DNA of 13,750 nucleotides from NCBI GenBank assembly GCA_017999195.1, contig JAGOBP010000043.1, forward strand, positions 1 to 13,750, given 5' to 3'. The stretch is from Thermoflexales bacterium. Its GTDB lineage: Bacteria; Chloroflexota; Anaerolineae; Fen-1058. The notes beneath the pieces are model-generated. The model ran no database searches and was not told the DNA's origin. It saw only the letters and a list, made by a program, of their open reading frames with translations. The position numbers were made by a program, and so were the translations under genes. Of the stretch, positions 1 through 7,352 are shown in pieces (within the stretch, counting starts at the first letter, position 1; every line of letters starts with the position of its first letter).

Positions 1-759
1 ATATTGATGCCGGTCGGCCGCGCCTCCAGCCAGTTCGATAATCAGACGCGCCTGAAGGACGAGGAGATTGCGGCCTTCTTCCGCTCGATCGGTGGTACGG
101 CGACCTCGCGCGGCACCACCCTGAAAGAAGCCATCGCCGCCATCAAGTTGGACTCGTTCCGCATGCTGCAAGAAGACATCCGTATGCTGGACCTGCGACT
201 GAAGTCGTTTGGCAAGCCGGAACTGTGCTGGCGCACCTTCGGCCTGGAGACGGGCAGCAGCCTGGCTAAACAGGCGGCCGGCATCTTCTACGAATCGGTC
301 AACCTGGGCGGCGACCCAGAAACGGTGGGCAACCTGACCAGCGACTTCTCCATGAAGACCGCCATGTTGCGCACGCAGCGCCAGGGCGTAGGCGCGACCT
401 TTGCCTGGTTGACCATGATCATGCACGGCGTCATGGGCGCGCTGATGGTCTTCTTGCTGACCGTGCTGGAGCAGTTTGGCATCCGCATGCAAGACGCCCT
501 CAGCAGCATGGGCACCGGCGCTGACGCCCAATCTGCCATGAACCTGGGCAGCATGATGTCGTTCAGCACGCCGCAAATTGACTTCTTAAGCCTGATCACC
601 GTCGGCATCCTGCTCATGCTCTCCATCGTCAACGGTTTCGCCATTGTCGGCAGCGAAGGCTCACATATGATCAAAATAACGTACTATGTGGCCATCATGT
701 TTATTATGGTTGGCTTCGGCTTCATAGTGGTGCCGCCCATTGTTCGCGGCATGATCTGA
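1..759 (+). CDS. Type II secretion F / FlaJ(TadC)-like pilus platform protein, 5'-truncated
   Basis: This is the C-terminal part of an integral membrane platform protein of the T2SS-F superfamily, which in pilus and archaellum machines sits in the inner membrane above the assembly ATPase. The frame is already open at base 1, so the gene almost certainly begins outside the window; the TTG and ATG at 4-9 are probably internal codons. About 125 cytoplasmic residues come first, with an amphipathic helical bundle and a GGDPE-type loop (near residue 102), then three hydrophobic segments (about 131-155, 193-215, 226-248). This order, and the stretch running from WRTF through ETGSS to NLGGD, recall archaeal FlaJ/ArlJ and TadC more than PilC/GspF. 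It ends in TGA only 5 bp before the next gene, so the two are likely cotranscribed. Superfamily is a good call; the FlaJ-like assignment is from memory of the family pattern. Confidence 0.75.
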   Translation: MLMPVGRASSQFDNQTRLKDEEIAAFFRSIGGTATSRGTTLKEAIAAIKLDSFRMLQEDIRMLDLRLKSFGKPELCWRTFGLETGSSLAKQAAGIFYESVNLGGDPETVGNLTSDFSMKTAMLRTQRQGVGATFAWLTMIMHGVMGALMVFLLTVLEQFGIRMQDALSSMGTGADAQSAMNLGSMMSFSTPQIDFLSLITVGILLMLSIVNGFAIVGSEGSHMIKITYYVAIMFIMVGFGFIVVPPIVRGMI

Positions 760-764
760 TACCC

Positions 765-1763
765 ATGGCCCAAACACCGCTCCCCTCACCGCTTAAACCT
801 GAAGAACTCGCCGCCATTTTTGGCACAGGCGATGAACTCGACATCAATCTGCCGCAAGGCACACCGACGCCGCGGCCGCCACGCCGTCGCCGCCGCCCGC
901 TCAGTCTGGCCGAGCGTGTGCGCGGTCTGCCCAAATGGGTGCTCTTCCTGACCGGTCTGGCAATCGGCTGGCTGGTCATCGGCTGGCTGGTGTGGCCTAT
1001 CCAGTGGACCAATTCCGATCCCTGGGACATGACCGTCAAGAATCAAAAAGCCTTCGTGCAGCTGGTGGCCGATCGGTATTGGACCGACCGCGATCTGGCT
1101 CAGGCTGAAGCCACGCTGGGCAGTTGGGATCGCGACGCGGTCAATACGCTGCTCGTCACCCTGCAAGCGGAAACCATCGACGTTGACGCGCGGCAGCGGC
1201 TGGCCGCTCTAACCCAGGCGCTGCAACTGCCGGGCGGTGAGCAGTCTCTGCTGGCCTCCATCTTGAATCAAGAAGGCGTCCTCATTGCACTGGCCATTGC
1301 CACGCTGCCCATGTTTATCGCGGTCGGCCTGGTCATCTCGTCACGGGTTAAAACCAAACCCGGCGGCGCCACTGAAGATGGCGAAGCGGCAGCCGACGAT
1401 GATGATGAAGAGGCCGAACTGGAAGAATTGCTGGCCGATGTCCAGTTAGAAGCGGGCCAAATGGGCATGGTAATCGGGCCAGACGGCCTGCCTGAACAAC
1501 CGGGTGCGCCGGGTGATGTGCCGCCAGATCAACAGCAACAGCAAGAAGAGGCGACGAACGAAGAAGAAGAGAGCGAAGAAAGCGGGCATGATCCCAACAA
1601 CCCATTGGGTGACCTGGCCAGCCTATTTGCCGAGGAAGACACGTCGGTCGCACAACTGGAACTGCTGAGCAAGGGCATGCCGGAAATCGATATCGATGAG
1701 TTGCTGGCCAAGGCCCGTGAACTGGTGCGCCGCTTCCGTGAGGAACGGCCCAAGCAAAACTAA
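765..1763 (+). CDS. Two-TM membrane protein with acidic cytoplasmic tail, pilus-operon associated
   Basis: I do not recognise a named family. The 332-residue protein has an N-terminal part with a basic PRPPRRRRRP stretch (about 38-45), a first membrane helix (about 56-78), a short exposed domain (about 80-165) beginning WTNSDPWDM and holding an RYW motif, a second helix (about 171-193), and a long tail. The tail has a run of Asp/Glu (about 205-225), a Gln/Glu-rich stretch (255-273) and a helical end. The basic flank before helix 1 puts both ends in the cytoplasm, with the small domain outside. It lies 5 bp after the FlaJ-like gene and 12 bp before a prepilin peptidase, so a structural or regulatory part in the same filament machine is the natural inference. 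Similar loci in Chloroflexota carry hypothetical proteins of this layout, but that is recollection and not a search result. Confidence 0.75.
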   Translation: MAQTPLPSPLKPEELAAIFGTGDELDINLPQGTPTPRPPRRRRRPLSLAERVRGLPKWVLFLTGLAIGWLVIGWLVWPIQWTNSDPWDMTVKNQKAFVQLVADRYWTDRDLAQAEATLGSWDRDAVNTLLVTLQAETIDVDARQRLAALTQALQLPGGEQSLLASILNQEGVLIALAIATLPMFIAVGLVISSRVKTKPGGATEDGEAAADDDDEEAELEELLADVQLEAGQMGMVIGPDGLPEQPGAPGDVPPDQQQQQEEATNEEEESEESGHDPNNPLGDLASLFAEEDTSVAQLELLSKGMPEIDIDELLAKARELVRRFREERPKQN

Positions 1764-1775
1764 GCGAAGTTAACC

Positions 1776-2456
1776 ATGATCATTCTCTACGCCTTAACCG
1801 GAATCCTGACGGGCAGCCTCATCAACTGGGCCGCCGACTACCTGCCGCGCTTCGCCGTTGATCGCTCGCTGGTGCCGCCGAACTTGCAGCCGCGTTTCAC
1901 GGTGGCACTCCTGCGGCCTGCCACCGCCGATCGGCTCGCGCTGGCGATCGAGTTGCTGATTGCCGTGTTATGGGTCTACCTGGGCGGGCGCACCAGCACC
2001 ATCGGTGACTGGCTGTGGCTGGCGGCGATGTGCGCGTTCTTTATTCTGGTCGCCGTCATCGATCTGAAATACCGGTTGGTGCTCAATGTCGTCATGTATC
2101 CGGCGCTGATCATTGCGCTCATCACCCAACTGCTGATCGTGCGCGCCAACCTGATCAGTGTGTTGATCGGCGCGGCCTTTGGCCTGTTGATTTTTCTGGC
2201 CGCCCTGTGGCTGCGTCCCAACGATCTGGGCGGCGGCGATGTGAAACTGGCCGCGCTCATCGGCGTCATCTTCGGCTTTCCGCACGTGCTGTGGGCGCTG
2301 CTCATCGGCGTGGTCGCCGGGGGGATCGCCGCCATCGGGCTGTTGGCGGGCCGCCATTGGCAGCCTTCGGCGCAGATACCATATGCGCCCTTCCTGTGCC
2401 TGGGCGCAATTATCGCCTTACTTTACAATCCGTTAGCAGCTCTTTTTAAGTTCTAG
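1776..2456 (+). CDS. Prepilin peptidase (A24 aspartic protease), lacking the cysteine/methylase domain
   Basis: This membrane aspartyl protease would cleave the leader of type IV prepilin-like subunits at the cytoplasmic face. The 226-residue protein is almost all membrane helices. Both catalytic aspartates are visible: D96 in VIDLKYR and D155 in the GGGDVK (GxGD) motif, followed by the family C-terminal motif IPYAPFL (about 201-207). The N-terminus has the GSLINWAADYLPR stretch that corresponds to the GSFLNV..RLP segment of PilD. The loop after it has no cysteines, so the zinc-binding CxxC module and probably the N-methyltransferase activity are absent, as in many short TFPP enzymes. It starts 12 bp after the acidic membrane protein. 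Its last codons overlap the promoter of the LCP gene. Which pilins it cuts cannot be told from here because no prepilin gene lies in the window. Confidence 0.9.
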   Translation: MIILYALTGILTGSLINWAADYLPRFAVDRSLVPPNLQPRFTVALLRPATADRLALAIELLIAVLWVYLGGRTSTIGDWLWLAAMCAFFILVAVIDLKYRLVLNVVMYPALIIALITQLLIVRANLISVLIGAAFGLLIFLAALWLRPNDLGGGDVKLAALIGVIFGFPHVLWALLIGVVAGGIAAIGLLAGRHWQPSAQIPYAPFLCLGAIIALLYNPLAALFKF

Positions 2457-2465
2457 TGTTATAAT
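2457..2465 (+). promoter_or_regulatory. Extended -10 promoter for the LCP-LysM gene
   Basis: TGTTATAAT is a perfect -10 hexamer (2460-2465) with the TGn extension. No good -35 is seen at 17 bp, which is usual for extended -10 promoters. The start of transcription would be near 2472, giving a leader of about 25 nt. It sits right after the stop codon of the prepilin peptidase gene, so the LCP gene can be transcribed separately from the pilus operon. Confidence 0.65.
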
Positions 2466-2496
2466 ACCCCGGCGAATAGCCTGGGGGTTGTTAGGA

Positions 2497-3708
2497 ATGT
2501 CTTCACGCCAAAAATCGTCGTCTGCCGCGTTGATCTGGGTCGCCGGCATGATTGTCATCGGGATGGCGGCCTTTGCCATCTTTAACCTGACTCGCAGCGC
2601 GACGCGTGAATTCGATACGATTGAACTTGAGCCGGCTGCAACCCGGCTGCCGCAATGGTCGGGCGCGGCGCACATTTCCATCTTGATGTTGGGCATCGAC
2701 GAGCGTGAAAGCCAGTCGGGGCCGTGGCGAACCGACACCATGATCGCCGTCACGATCGATCCGGTCGCGCTGACGGCTGCGGGCCTGTCGATTCCGCGCG
2801 ACCTGTGGGTCACCCTGCCCGGCCTGGAAATATCGGGCAAGATTAACACCGCGCACTTTTTCGGCGATGCCGAAGAATACCCGGGCGGCGGTCCGGCCTT
2901 GGCCCAGGCCACGGTGCAGAGCACGCTGGATGTGCCGCTGCAATATTATGTGCGCGTGAACTTTACGGCCTTTGAAAAATTGATCGATCTGGTCGGCGGC
3001 ATCGACCTTGACGTGCCCTACCCGATCGATGATCCGCTCTATCCTGATTCCGGTTACGGCTACGAGCCGTTGTACATTCCGGCGGGCCGGATTCATATGG
3101 ACGGGCGGTTGGCCTTGAAATATGCGCGCACCCGGCATGATGTGATGGGCGATTTCGATCGCATGAAGCGCCAGCAACAAGTCATCCTGGCGGTGCGCGA
3201 TAAGTTGACGCAGGGCGATCGATTGACGCAGTTGTTGACGCAAGCCGGCCCGATTTTGCAAACGCTGGGCGAATCGATCAAGACCAATCTCACGCTGGAA
3301 CAGATCATTCAGTTGGCGCAACTTGGCGCGCAGATCGATCCCAGCCGCATCCGATTGATCACGATCACGCCCGACATGGTTTTACCCTTGCGCGTGGATT
3401 CTAATCCGCCGCAAGATGCGCTGGTGCTCAAGCCCGATGTGGCGGATGAGCTGCACGATTATCTGGCGAATGCGGGTGCGGTGGTTGTCATCCCGCCGAC
3501 GCCCGACGCCGGACCAGTTACCGGTGCAGCCACGCCGTCCGCAACCGGACCTGGCGCCAGCGGCGCATCGCCGACGTACACGGTGCGCGCAGGCGATACA
3601 CTGTTTTCATTGGCTTCACGTTTTGGCGTATCACTGGAAGAGTTGAAGGCGGTCAACGGCCTGGAGAGTGACAACATTCAGGTGGGCCAGCAGTTGATTG
3701 TTCCGTAA
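2497..3708 (+). CDS. LytR-CpsA-Psr (LCP) family wall-polymer transferase with C-terminal LysM
   Basis: LCP enzymes move polyprenyl-phosphate-linked glycopolymers onto peptidoglycan at the outer face of the membrane. The 403-residue protein has a signal anchor (about 11-31) and an LCP domain (about 58-300) with the motifs ILMLGID (62-68), RTD (78-80), SIPRD (98-102), and the KYARTRH and GDFDRMKRQQ region (208-227). These contain the arginines and aspartates that bind the lipid pyrophosphate. A Pro/Ala/Gly linker (about 333-358) leads to one LysM domain (359-403), which should hold the protein to peptidoglycan. I chose the ATG at 2497 because the G-rich stretch at 2483-2487 is well spaced from it; a TTG at 2488 would add three residues and has no spaced ribosome site. 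It has its own promoter and terminator, so it is a single-gene unit. Domain calls are strong; the polymer it transfers is unknown. Confidence 0.92.
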   Translation: MSSRQKSSSAALIWVAGMIVIGMAAFAIFNLTRSATREFDTIELEPAATRLPQWSGAAHISILMLGIDERESQSGPWRTDTMIAVTIDPVALTAAGLSIPRDLWVTLPGLEISGKINTAHFFGDAEEYPGGGPALAQATVQSTLDVPLQYYVRVNFTAFEKLIDLVGGIDLDVPYPIDDPLYPDSGYGYEPLYIPAGRIHMDGRLALKYARTRHDVMGDFDRMKRQQQVILAVRDKLTQGDRLTQLLTQAGPILQTLGESIKTNLTLEQIIQLAQLGAQIDPSRIRLITITPDMVLPLRVDSNPPQDALVLKPDVADELHDYLANAGAVVVIPPTPDAGPVTGAATPSATGPGASGASPTYTVRAGDTLFSLASRFGVSLEELKAVNGLESDNIQVGQQLIVP

Positions 3709-3722
3709 GGTTCTGCCGCCTT

Positions 3723-3762
3723 CTCTCCAAAATCATCGCGGTGATTCTTGGAGAGTTTTTTT
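3723..3762 (+). terminator. Intrinsic terminator after the LCP gene
   Basis: Eight base pairs (3723-3730 with 3748-3755) continue, after one bulged C, into five more (3731-3735 with 3742-3746). A six-base loop closes the hairpin, and seven T follow at 3756-3762. This is a textbook Rho-independent terminator, 14 bp after the LCP stop codon. Confidence 0.92.
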
Positions 3763-3802
3763 GAACCTAAGGTGTGAACACGTGGTTTCTAAACTGACTG
3801 TA

Positions 3803-3811
3803 TGGTAACAT
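3803..3811 (+). promoter_or_regulatory. Extended -10 promoter, probably giving a leaderless mRNA
   Basis: TGGTAACAT is an extended -10 (TGn then TAACAT at 3806-3811). The ATG of the PilN-like gene begins at 3820, 8 bases after the hexamer, so transcription would start at or next to the start codon. No Shine-Dalgarno sequence is visible upstream, which agrees with a leaderless start. The assignment rests on sequence pattern only. Confidence 0.5.
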
Positions 3812-3819
3812 GACGAACT

Positions 3820-5997
3820 ATGGGTAAACCAACTGGCAAGACCGGCAAACCAGCCTCAAGTGCAGCAGTGCCGCCCCCCTCCGGGCCGACGGCTAAACCT
3901 AAGCGTCCCGCGCCGCGGGGCGTTCCGCGCAACACGCTGATTTTGTGGCTGGTGGCAGCCGGTCTGGCCTTCTTCTTTGTGCCGCTGGTGCTCGTCAACA
4001 ACGCCATCCGCACCGATACGCAGCGGATCACGGCTGATCTGAACAGCGCCATCAGCCAGATCAACACCGTGCCGACTCCGGTACCGGCGATCGAACAATT
4101 GTCGGCCCAACTGACCGAAGTCCAGTCGCAAACGCAGCAGATCGCGGCGGCCAATCAACAACTCAACGTTGTCCGCCCCGACTGGCCGGCGATTATGGCC
4201 GCGCTTGGCCGCTACGATCCGAATATCTTGCAGATCGAGGCGCTCAACAGCGGCAGCAATCGGCTGACGCTCAGCGGCCGCGCCGTCGATCAAAACGCTG
4301 TGGTCAACTATGCGCGCACGTTGGAACAAAGCACGCTCTTCAATCGTGTCAACGTGCAATCGATTCGCGTATTAGCCACGCCCCTGGTTACGGGCACACC
4401 CACATTGGTTGGAACCGGCTCGGTCGGCGGCACAACGCCGCTCTCTGGAACGGTTGAGCCGCGCGATGAATACGAGCCGGACAATACGGACGTGCTGGCC
4501 CGCCCGATCTCCATCGGGTCGCCACAACTGCACAACTTCTATCCCGGCCTGGATGTCGATACTGAAACCTTCCTCGCCAAAAGCGGCCGCTATTATCGCA
4601 TCACGACCAGCGACTTAACCCCCGGTGTTGATACGTTCATCAGCATCAGCGTCGGCGATCGGGTCTACATCAACGATGATGCCAAACCCGGCACGCTGGC
4701 CTCTGAACTATCCTTCCAGAACACTCAGGTTGATGTCATCGCCATCATCCGCACGACCAATCGAGGCCAGTACGGTATCGACAAACGCTATCAACTGAGC
4801 GTGGAAGAAGTCGTCCCCACGTTGACGCCCACGCCGGGTCCGGCGGCCACGACTGCGGCCGCTACGCTAGTGCCTACATCGACAGTTGCCCCCACAGCCA
4901 CATCCGCGCCGACCGCGACGCCGGTTCCCGATCTGCGTGACGCCTACGAGTCGGACGAAACGTTGCCGAAGCCGATTGCGATTGCGCAATCGCAACTGCA
5001 CAATTTTTATCCCGAGGGCGATTTCGATCAGGTTCAATTCCTGGTGAAATCAGGCCGCTTCTATCGCTTGTACACGACCGATCTGGCGATGGGTGTGGAT
5101 ACGTTCATGACCATCGGCGTGGGCACATCGATCTACACCAATGATGATGCCAAGCCGGGCATGCTGGCGTCTGATCTGACGTTCAGTGTAACCGGCGGCG
5201 ACGTGATCGCGACCGCGCGCATCACCAATCGGGGGCAGTTCGGACCAGACAAGCAGTATCAACTTGTCCTGGAAGAATTTGTGCCGACCCCCACGCCCGT
5301 TACAACCAGTACGCCCGTGCCCTTCACGCCGACGCCCACGCCTTCGGCGACACCCAGCCCCACCCCTTCGCCGACGCCGGACTTGCGGGACACCTACGAA
5401 CCCGATGGGGCTACGCCCGCGCCAATTGCGGTAAACGGCAGCCAGGCGCGCAACTTCTATCCAAGCAACGACACCGATCAAATCGTGTTCATGGCGAAGG
5501 CCAATCGGTATTACACGATTCAAACGTCTAATCTGGCGTTGGGCGTTGATACCTTTATCACAACCACGCAAGGCGGCGGCGCATGGATCAACGACGATTA
5601 TGCCACCGCCCCCGCCGGGGCCTACGCCTCAATGCTGTGCATCACGGCCACGATCGATGGCCCGGCCGTTACGACCATCGCTAACAAAGATCTGTTCTTC
5701 GGTCCCAGCCAGACGTACAGCGTCACCGTCAATGAAGTGGCGTCGCCGCCCGCGCCGTGCGCCCCGACCACGCCGTTGAACATTATTCCGGCGAGTTCAT
5801 CGATCAATGGCGGACAACTACTGAGCGCCGGGCTGCCACCCATCAACGTTATACGGTTAGTGCCAACCATCAACTGGCTGGCAACCACCGATCGAGCCGT
5901 GCGGCCATCGAGCGGCCTGTTGACTCAGGCTTCTGCGCCGGAATTCTTTGGCGTTGAATTTGTCATCATCGTCGAATTGAAAGTGTCTGCGCCATGA
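3820..5997 (+). CDS. PilN-like membrane protein with three inserted beta-rich (PPC-like) repeats
   Basis: A 725-residue membrane-anchored surface protein. A basic Pro-rich tail (1-35) precedes a membrane helix (about 38-60) and a coiled coil (62-118). Next is a PilN-like alpha/beta segment (about 120-185) with DWPAIMAAL, a LTLSGRA strand and a helix ending TLFNRVNVQSI. Three repeats of about 118 residues follow (about 214-331, 370-487, 520-638), joined by Pro/Thr linkers. Each holds D.YE.D, NFYP, a Y/F-Y-aromatic strand, GVDTF and NDD, the pattern I associate with pre-peptidase C-terminal or similar carbohydrate/calcium-binding beta sandwiches. The last residues (708-720, FFGVEFVIIVEL) look like the final PilN strand, so the repeats may be inserted in that domain. 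The stop overlaps the next ATG (ATGA), coupling it to the PilO-like gene. The third repeat is diverged and has two cysteines nearby. PilN homology is inferred; the repeats are seen directly. Confidence 0.75.
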   Translation: MGKPTGKTGKPASSAAVPPPSGPTAKPKRPAPRGVPRNTLILWLVAAGLAFFFVPLVLVNNAIRTDTQRITADLNSAISQINTVPTPVPAIEQLSAQLTEVQSQTQQIAAANQQLNVVRPDWPAIMAALGRYDPNILQIEALNSGSNRLTLSGRAVDQNAVVNYARTLEQSTLFNRVNVQSIRVLATPLVTGTPTLVGTGSVGGTTPLSGTVEPRDEYEPDNTDVLARPISIGSPQLHNFYPGLDVDTETFLAKSGRYYRITTSDLTPGVDTFISISVGDRVYINDDAKPGTLASELSFQNTQVDVIAIIRTTNRGQYGIDKRYQLSVEEVVPTLTPTPGPAATTAAATLVPTSTVAPTATSAPTATPVPDLRDAYESDETLPKPIAIAQSQLHNFYPEGDFDQVQFLVKSGRFYRLYTTDLAMGVDTFMTIGVGTSIYTNDDAKPGMLASDLTFSVTGGDVIATARITNRGQFGPDKQYQLVLEEFVPTPTPVTTSTPVPFTPTPTPSATPSPTPSPTPDLRDTYEPDGATPAPIAVNGSQARNFYPSNDTDQIVFMAKANRYYTIQTSNLALGVDTFITTTQGGGAWINDDYATAPAGAYASMLCITATIDGPAVTTIANKDLFFGPSQTYSVTVNEVASPPAPCAPTTPLNIIPASSSINGGQLLSAGLPPINVIRLVPTINWLATTDRAVRPSSGLLTQASAPEFFGVEFVIIVELKVSAP
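4459..5733 (+). repeat. Three in-frame protein-domain repeats (about 354 bp each)
   Basis: The repeats lie at about 4459-4812, 4927-5280 and 5377-5733 inside the PilN-like gene. They share amino-acid blocks (D.YE.D, NFYP, GVDTF, NDD, then YQL/YSV near the end) but have diverged in DNA, so this is old domain duplication and not a recent tandem array. The two linkers between them are low-complexity Pro/Thr/Ser (5291-5379 is almost a run of PTP/PSP codons). Confidence 0.85.
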
Positions 5998-7142
5998 AAC
6001 TGCCCGCCCTGTTCGCCAATCTGCGTAATCAATTGAGCAAGAATCTGGCCGTGGTTCTGGCCGTGGCCTGTATCGTGATCACGCTGCTGATCTTCCTGCT
6101 CTTCCTGACCACATCGATTTTGCCCACGCTGCGCGAGCGCAACGAGGCTGCCGCCAACTTGACCGATGCGCGCCAAGTGCTGGCGAAAGCGCAGAACTTG
6201 CAGTCAGTCACGCCCGATGATTTGCAGCAACAATTAGTGGCGGCGCAGACCACCCTGACGCAAACGCTGGGCGTCTTTCTGCCGGACTATCAAGCCAGCC
6301 AGATTGTCGATGGCTTATATCAGACTGCCAGCAAGACCGGCGTTGCCGTCGTAGACTTTCAAACCGAGGTCGTGCCCGCCGAGGGTCCTAAACCACTCTT
6401 CACGACGATCAGTGCGCGGCTGCGAGTGCAAGGACCAACCTACGATCTGGTGCGCTATCTGGCTTCGCTGGGCGAAACAACCGTCAAGGGCGTCGCCCTG
6501 AACACAGTGACGATCACCAGCAGTGAAGTCTTTGCCAACCTCTTGATCGATATGACGCTGTTCACTTCGCCGTATGCGCCAGAACAAGTTATCCCATCGG
6601 TAACGCCGGTGGGCGTTCCGCCACTCACGCCGACGCAGTCCGCCAGTCAACCAAGTGTGCCCCCCGCAGTCGAAACGCCCACGGTCGAGTCGCCCGTCAC
6701 GCCGCAACCGACGGTCGATATGATGGGAGAATTGCTGGCGTCGCTGGATAGTCTATGGGCGGTTGAAGATTGGGGCGGTGTCATCCCGGTGATTCAACAG
6801 ATCCTCACCATCCAACCCGCCTACCCCGGGATGACCACCAAGTTGTATGCGGCCCACGTCAACTTCGGCTATCGCCTGCAAAATCGCGGTGACATTGTTG
6901 GCGCCAATCGCGAATTCACTCTGGCGCTGCAAGTAAATCCGTCCGGTGGTGAAGCCACCGTGGCGCTGCGCAACCTGTTGCAGTCGCCCATGCCCGTGGC
7001 CCGCGGCGTGTATGTGGTTCAGGCCGGTGATACGCTGGCTTATGTCGCGCAGGTGTTTAGCACGAATACGCAAGCCATCATTCAGCTCAACAGCCTGACC
7101 AACCTCACACTGACGCCGGGTCAACAATTGCTCATTCCATAA
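5994..7142 (+). CDS. PilO-like membrane protein fused to TPR and LysM modules
   Basis: The 382-residue protein starts within the stop of the PilN-like gene (ATGA overlap), as pilN and pilO are coupled in classical pilus operons. It has a cytoplasmic N-terminus, one membrane helix (about 18-40), a coiled coil (46-92) and a PilO-like alpha/beta domain (about 97-192: FLPDYQASQIVDGLYQ, then a strand ISARLRVQG, a helix, and the strand LIDMTLF). After a Pro/Thr linker (193-241) come helical TPR-like units (about 243-330) and a LysM domain (338-382) ending GQQLLIP, much like the LysM of the LCP protein. PilO normally aligns the inner-membrane platform with the outer-membrane secretin. Here the fused LysM suggests anchoring to peptidoglycan instead. 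PilO assignment rests on layout, size, topology and pairing; the LysM and TPR calls are stronger. Confidence 0.78.
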   Translation: MKLPALFANLRNQLSKNLAVVLAVACIVITLLIFLLFLTTSILPTLRERNEAAANLTDARQVLAKAQNLQSVTPDDLQQQLVAAQTTLTQTLGVFLPDYQASQIVDGLYQTASKTGVAVVDFQTEVVPAEGPKPLFTTISARLRVQGPTYDLVRYLASLGETTVKGVALNTVTITSSEVFANLLIDMTLFTSPYAPEQVIPSVTPVGVPPLTPTQSASQPSVPPAVETPTVESPVTPQPTVDMMGELLASLDSLWAVEDWGGVIPVIQQILTIQPAYPGMTTKLYAAHVNFGYRLQNRGDIVGANREFTLALQVNPSGGEATVALRNLLQSPMPVARGVYVVQAGDTLAYVAQVFSTNTQAIIQLNSLTNLTLTPGQQLLIP

Positions 7143-7167
7143 CGGCCGCAAACATCACACGGTTATT

Positions 7168-7204
7168 ACATAGACCCGCGTACGCGGGTCTATGTTTATG
7201 TTGG
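7168..7204 (+). terminator. Palindromic terminator after the PilN/PilO-like operon
   Basis: Bases 7168-7195 form a perfect 28-nt palindrome (14-bp arms, GC-rich core) followed by the T-rich stretch TTTATGTT. It lies 26 bp after the stop of the PilO-like gene. The T tract is interrupted, so the terminator call is moderate. A protein-binding palindrome is the other option. Confidence 0.65.
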
Positions 7205-7260
7205 CAAGCACCGCTTTGCTCGCAGCTGAATTTGCATTTCCCTTCGCGCCAACTCGATAG

Positions 7261-7266
7261 TATAAT
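7261..7266 (+). promoter_or_regulatory. Candidate -10 element for the lipoprotein/TPR gene
   Basis: A perfect TATAAT follows GATAG, with only a weak -35 (TTTCCC at 7237-7242, 18-bp spacer). Transcription would start near 7273, leaving a leader of about 80 nt before the GTG start. I saw no riboswitch-like structure in that leader. The 7143-7352 gap otherwise holds only the terminator. Confidence 0.45.
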
Positions 7267-7352
7267 TGTTCCAGCTAAATAAATGGTCATTGCTCAGCTA
7301 ATCTGTGACGCGTTCTGACCTTGACGGCACAATTGAACTTTGGAGACCGGCC

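Noticed and set aside
2488..2496. TTG start for the LCP gene
   Set aside because: The G run lies directly against it, leaving no spacing, while the ATG at 2497 is well spaced.
4459..5733. CRISPR or mobile-element repeats
   Set aside because: The repeats are in-frame protein domains with diverged DNA, inside one continuous coding sequence. No CRISPR array, transposase, integrase, terminal repeats, tRNA or rRNA was seen in the window.
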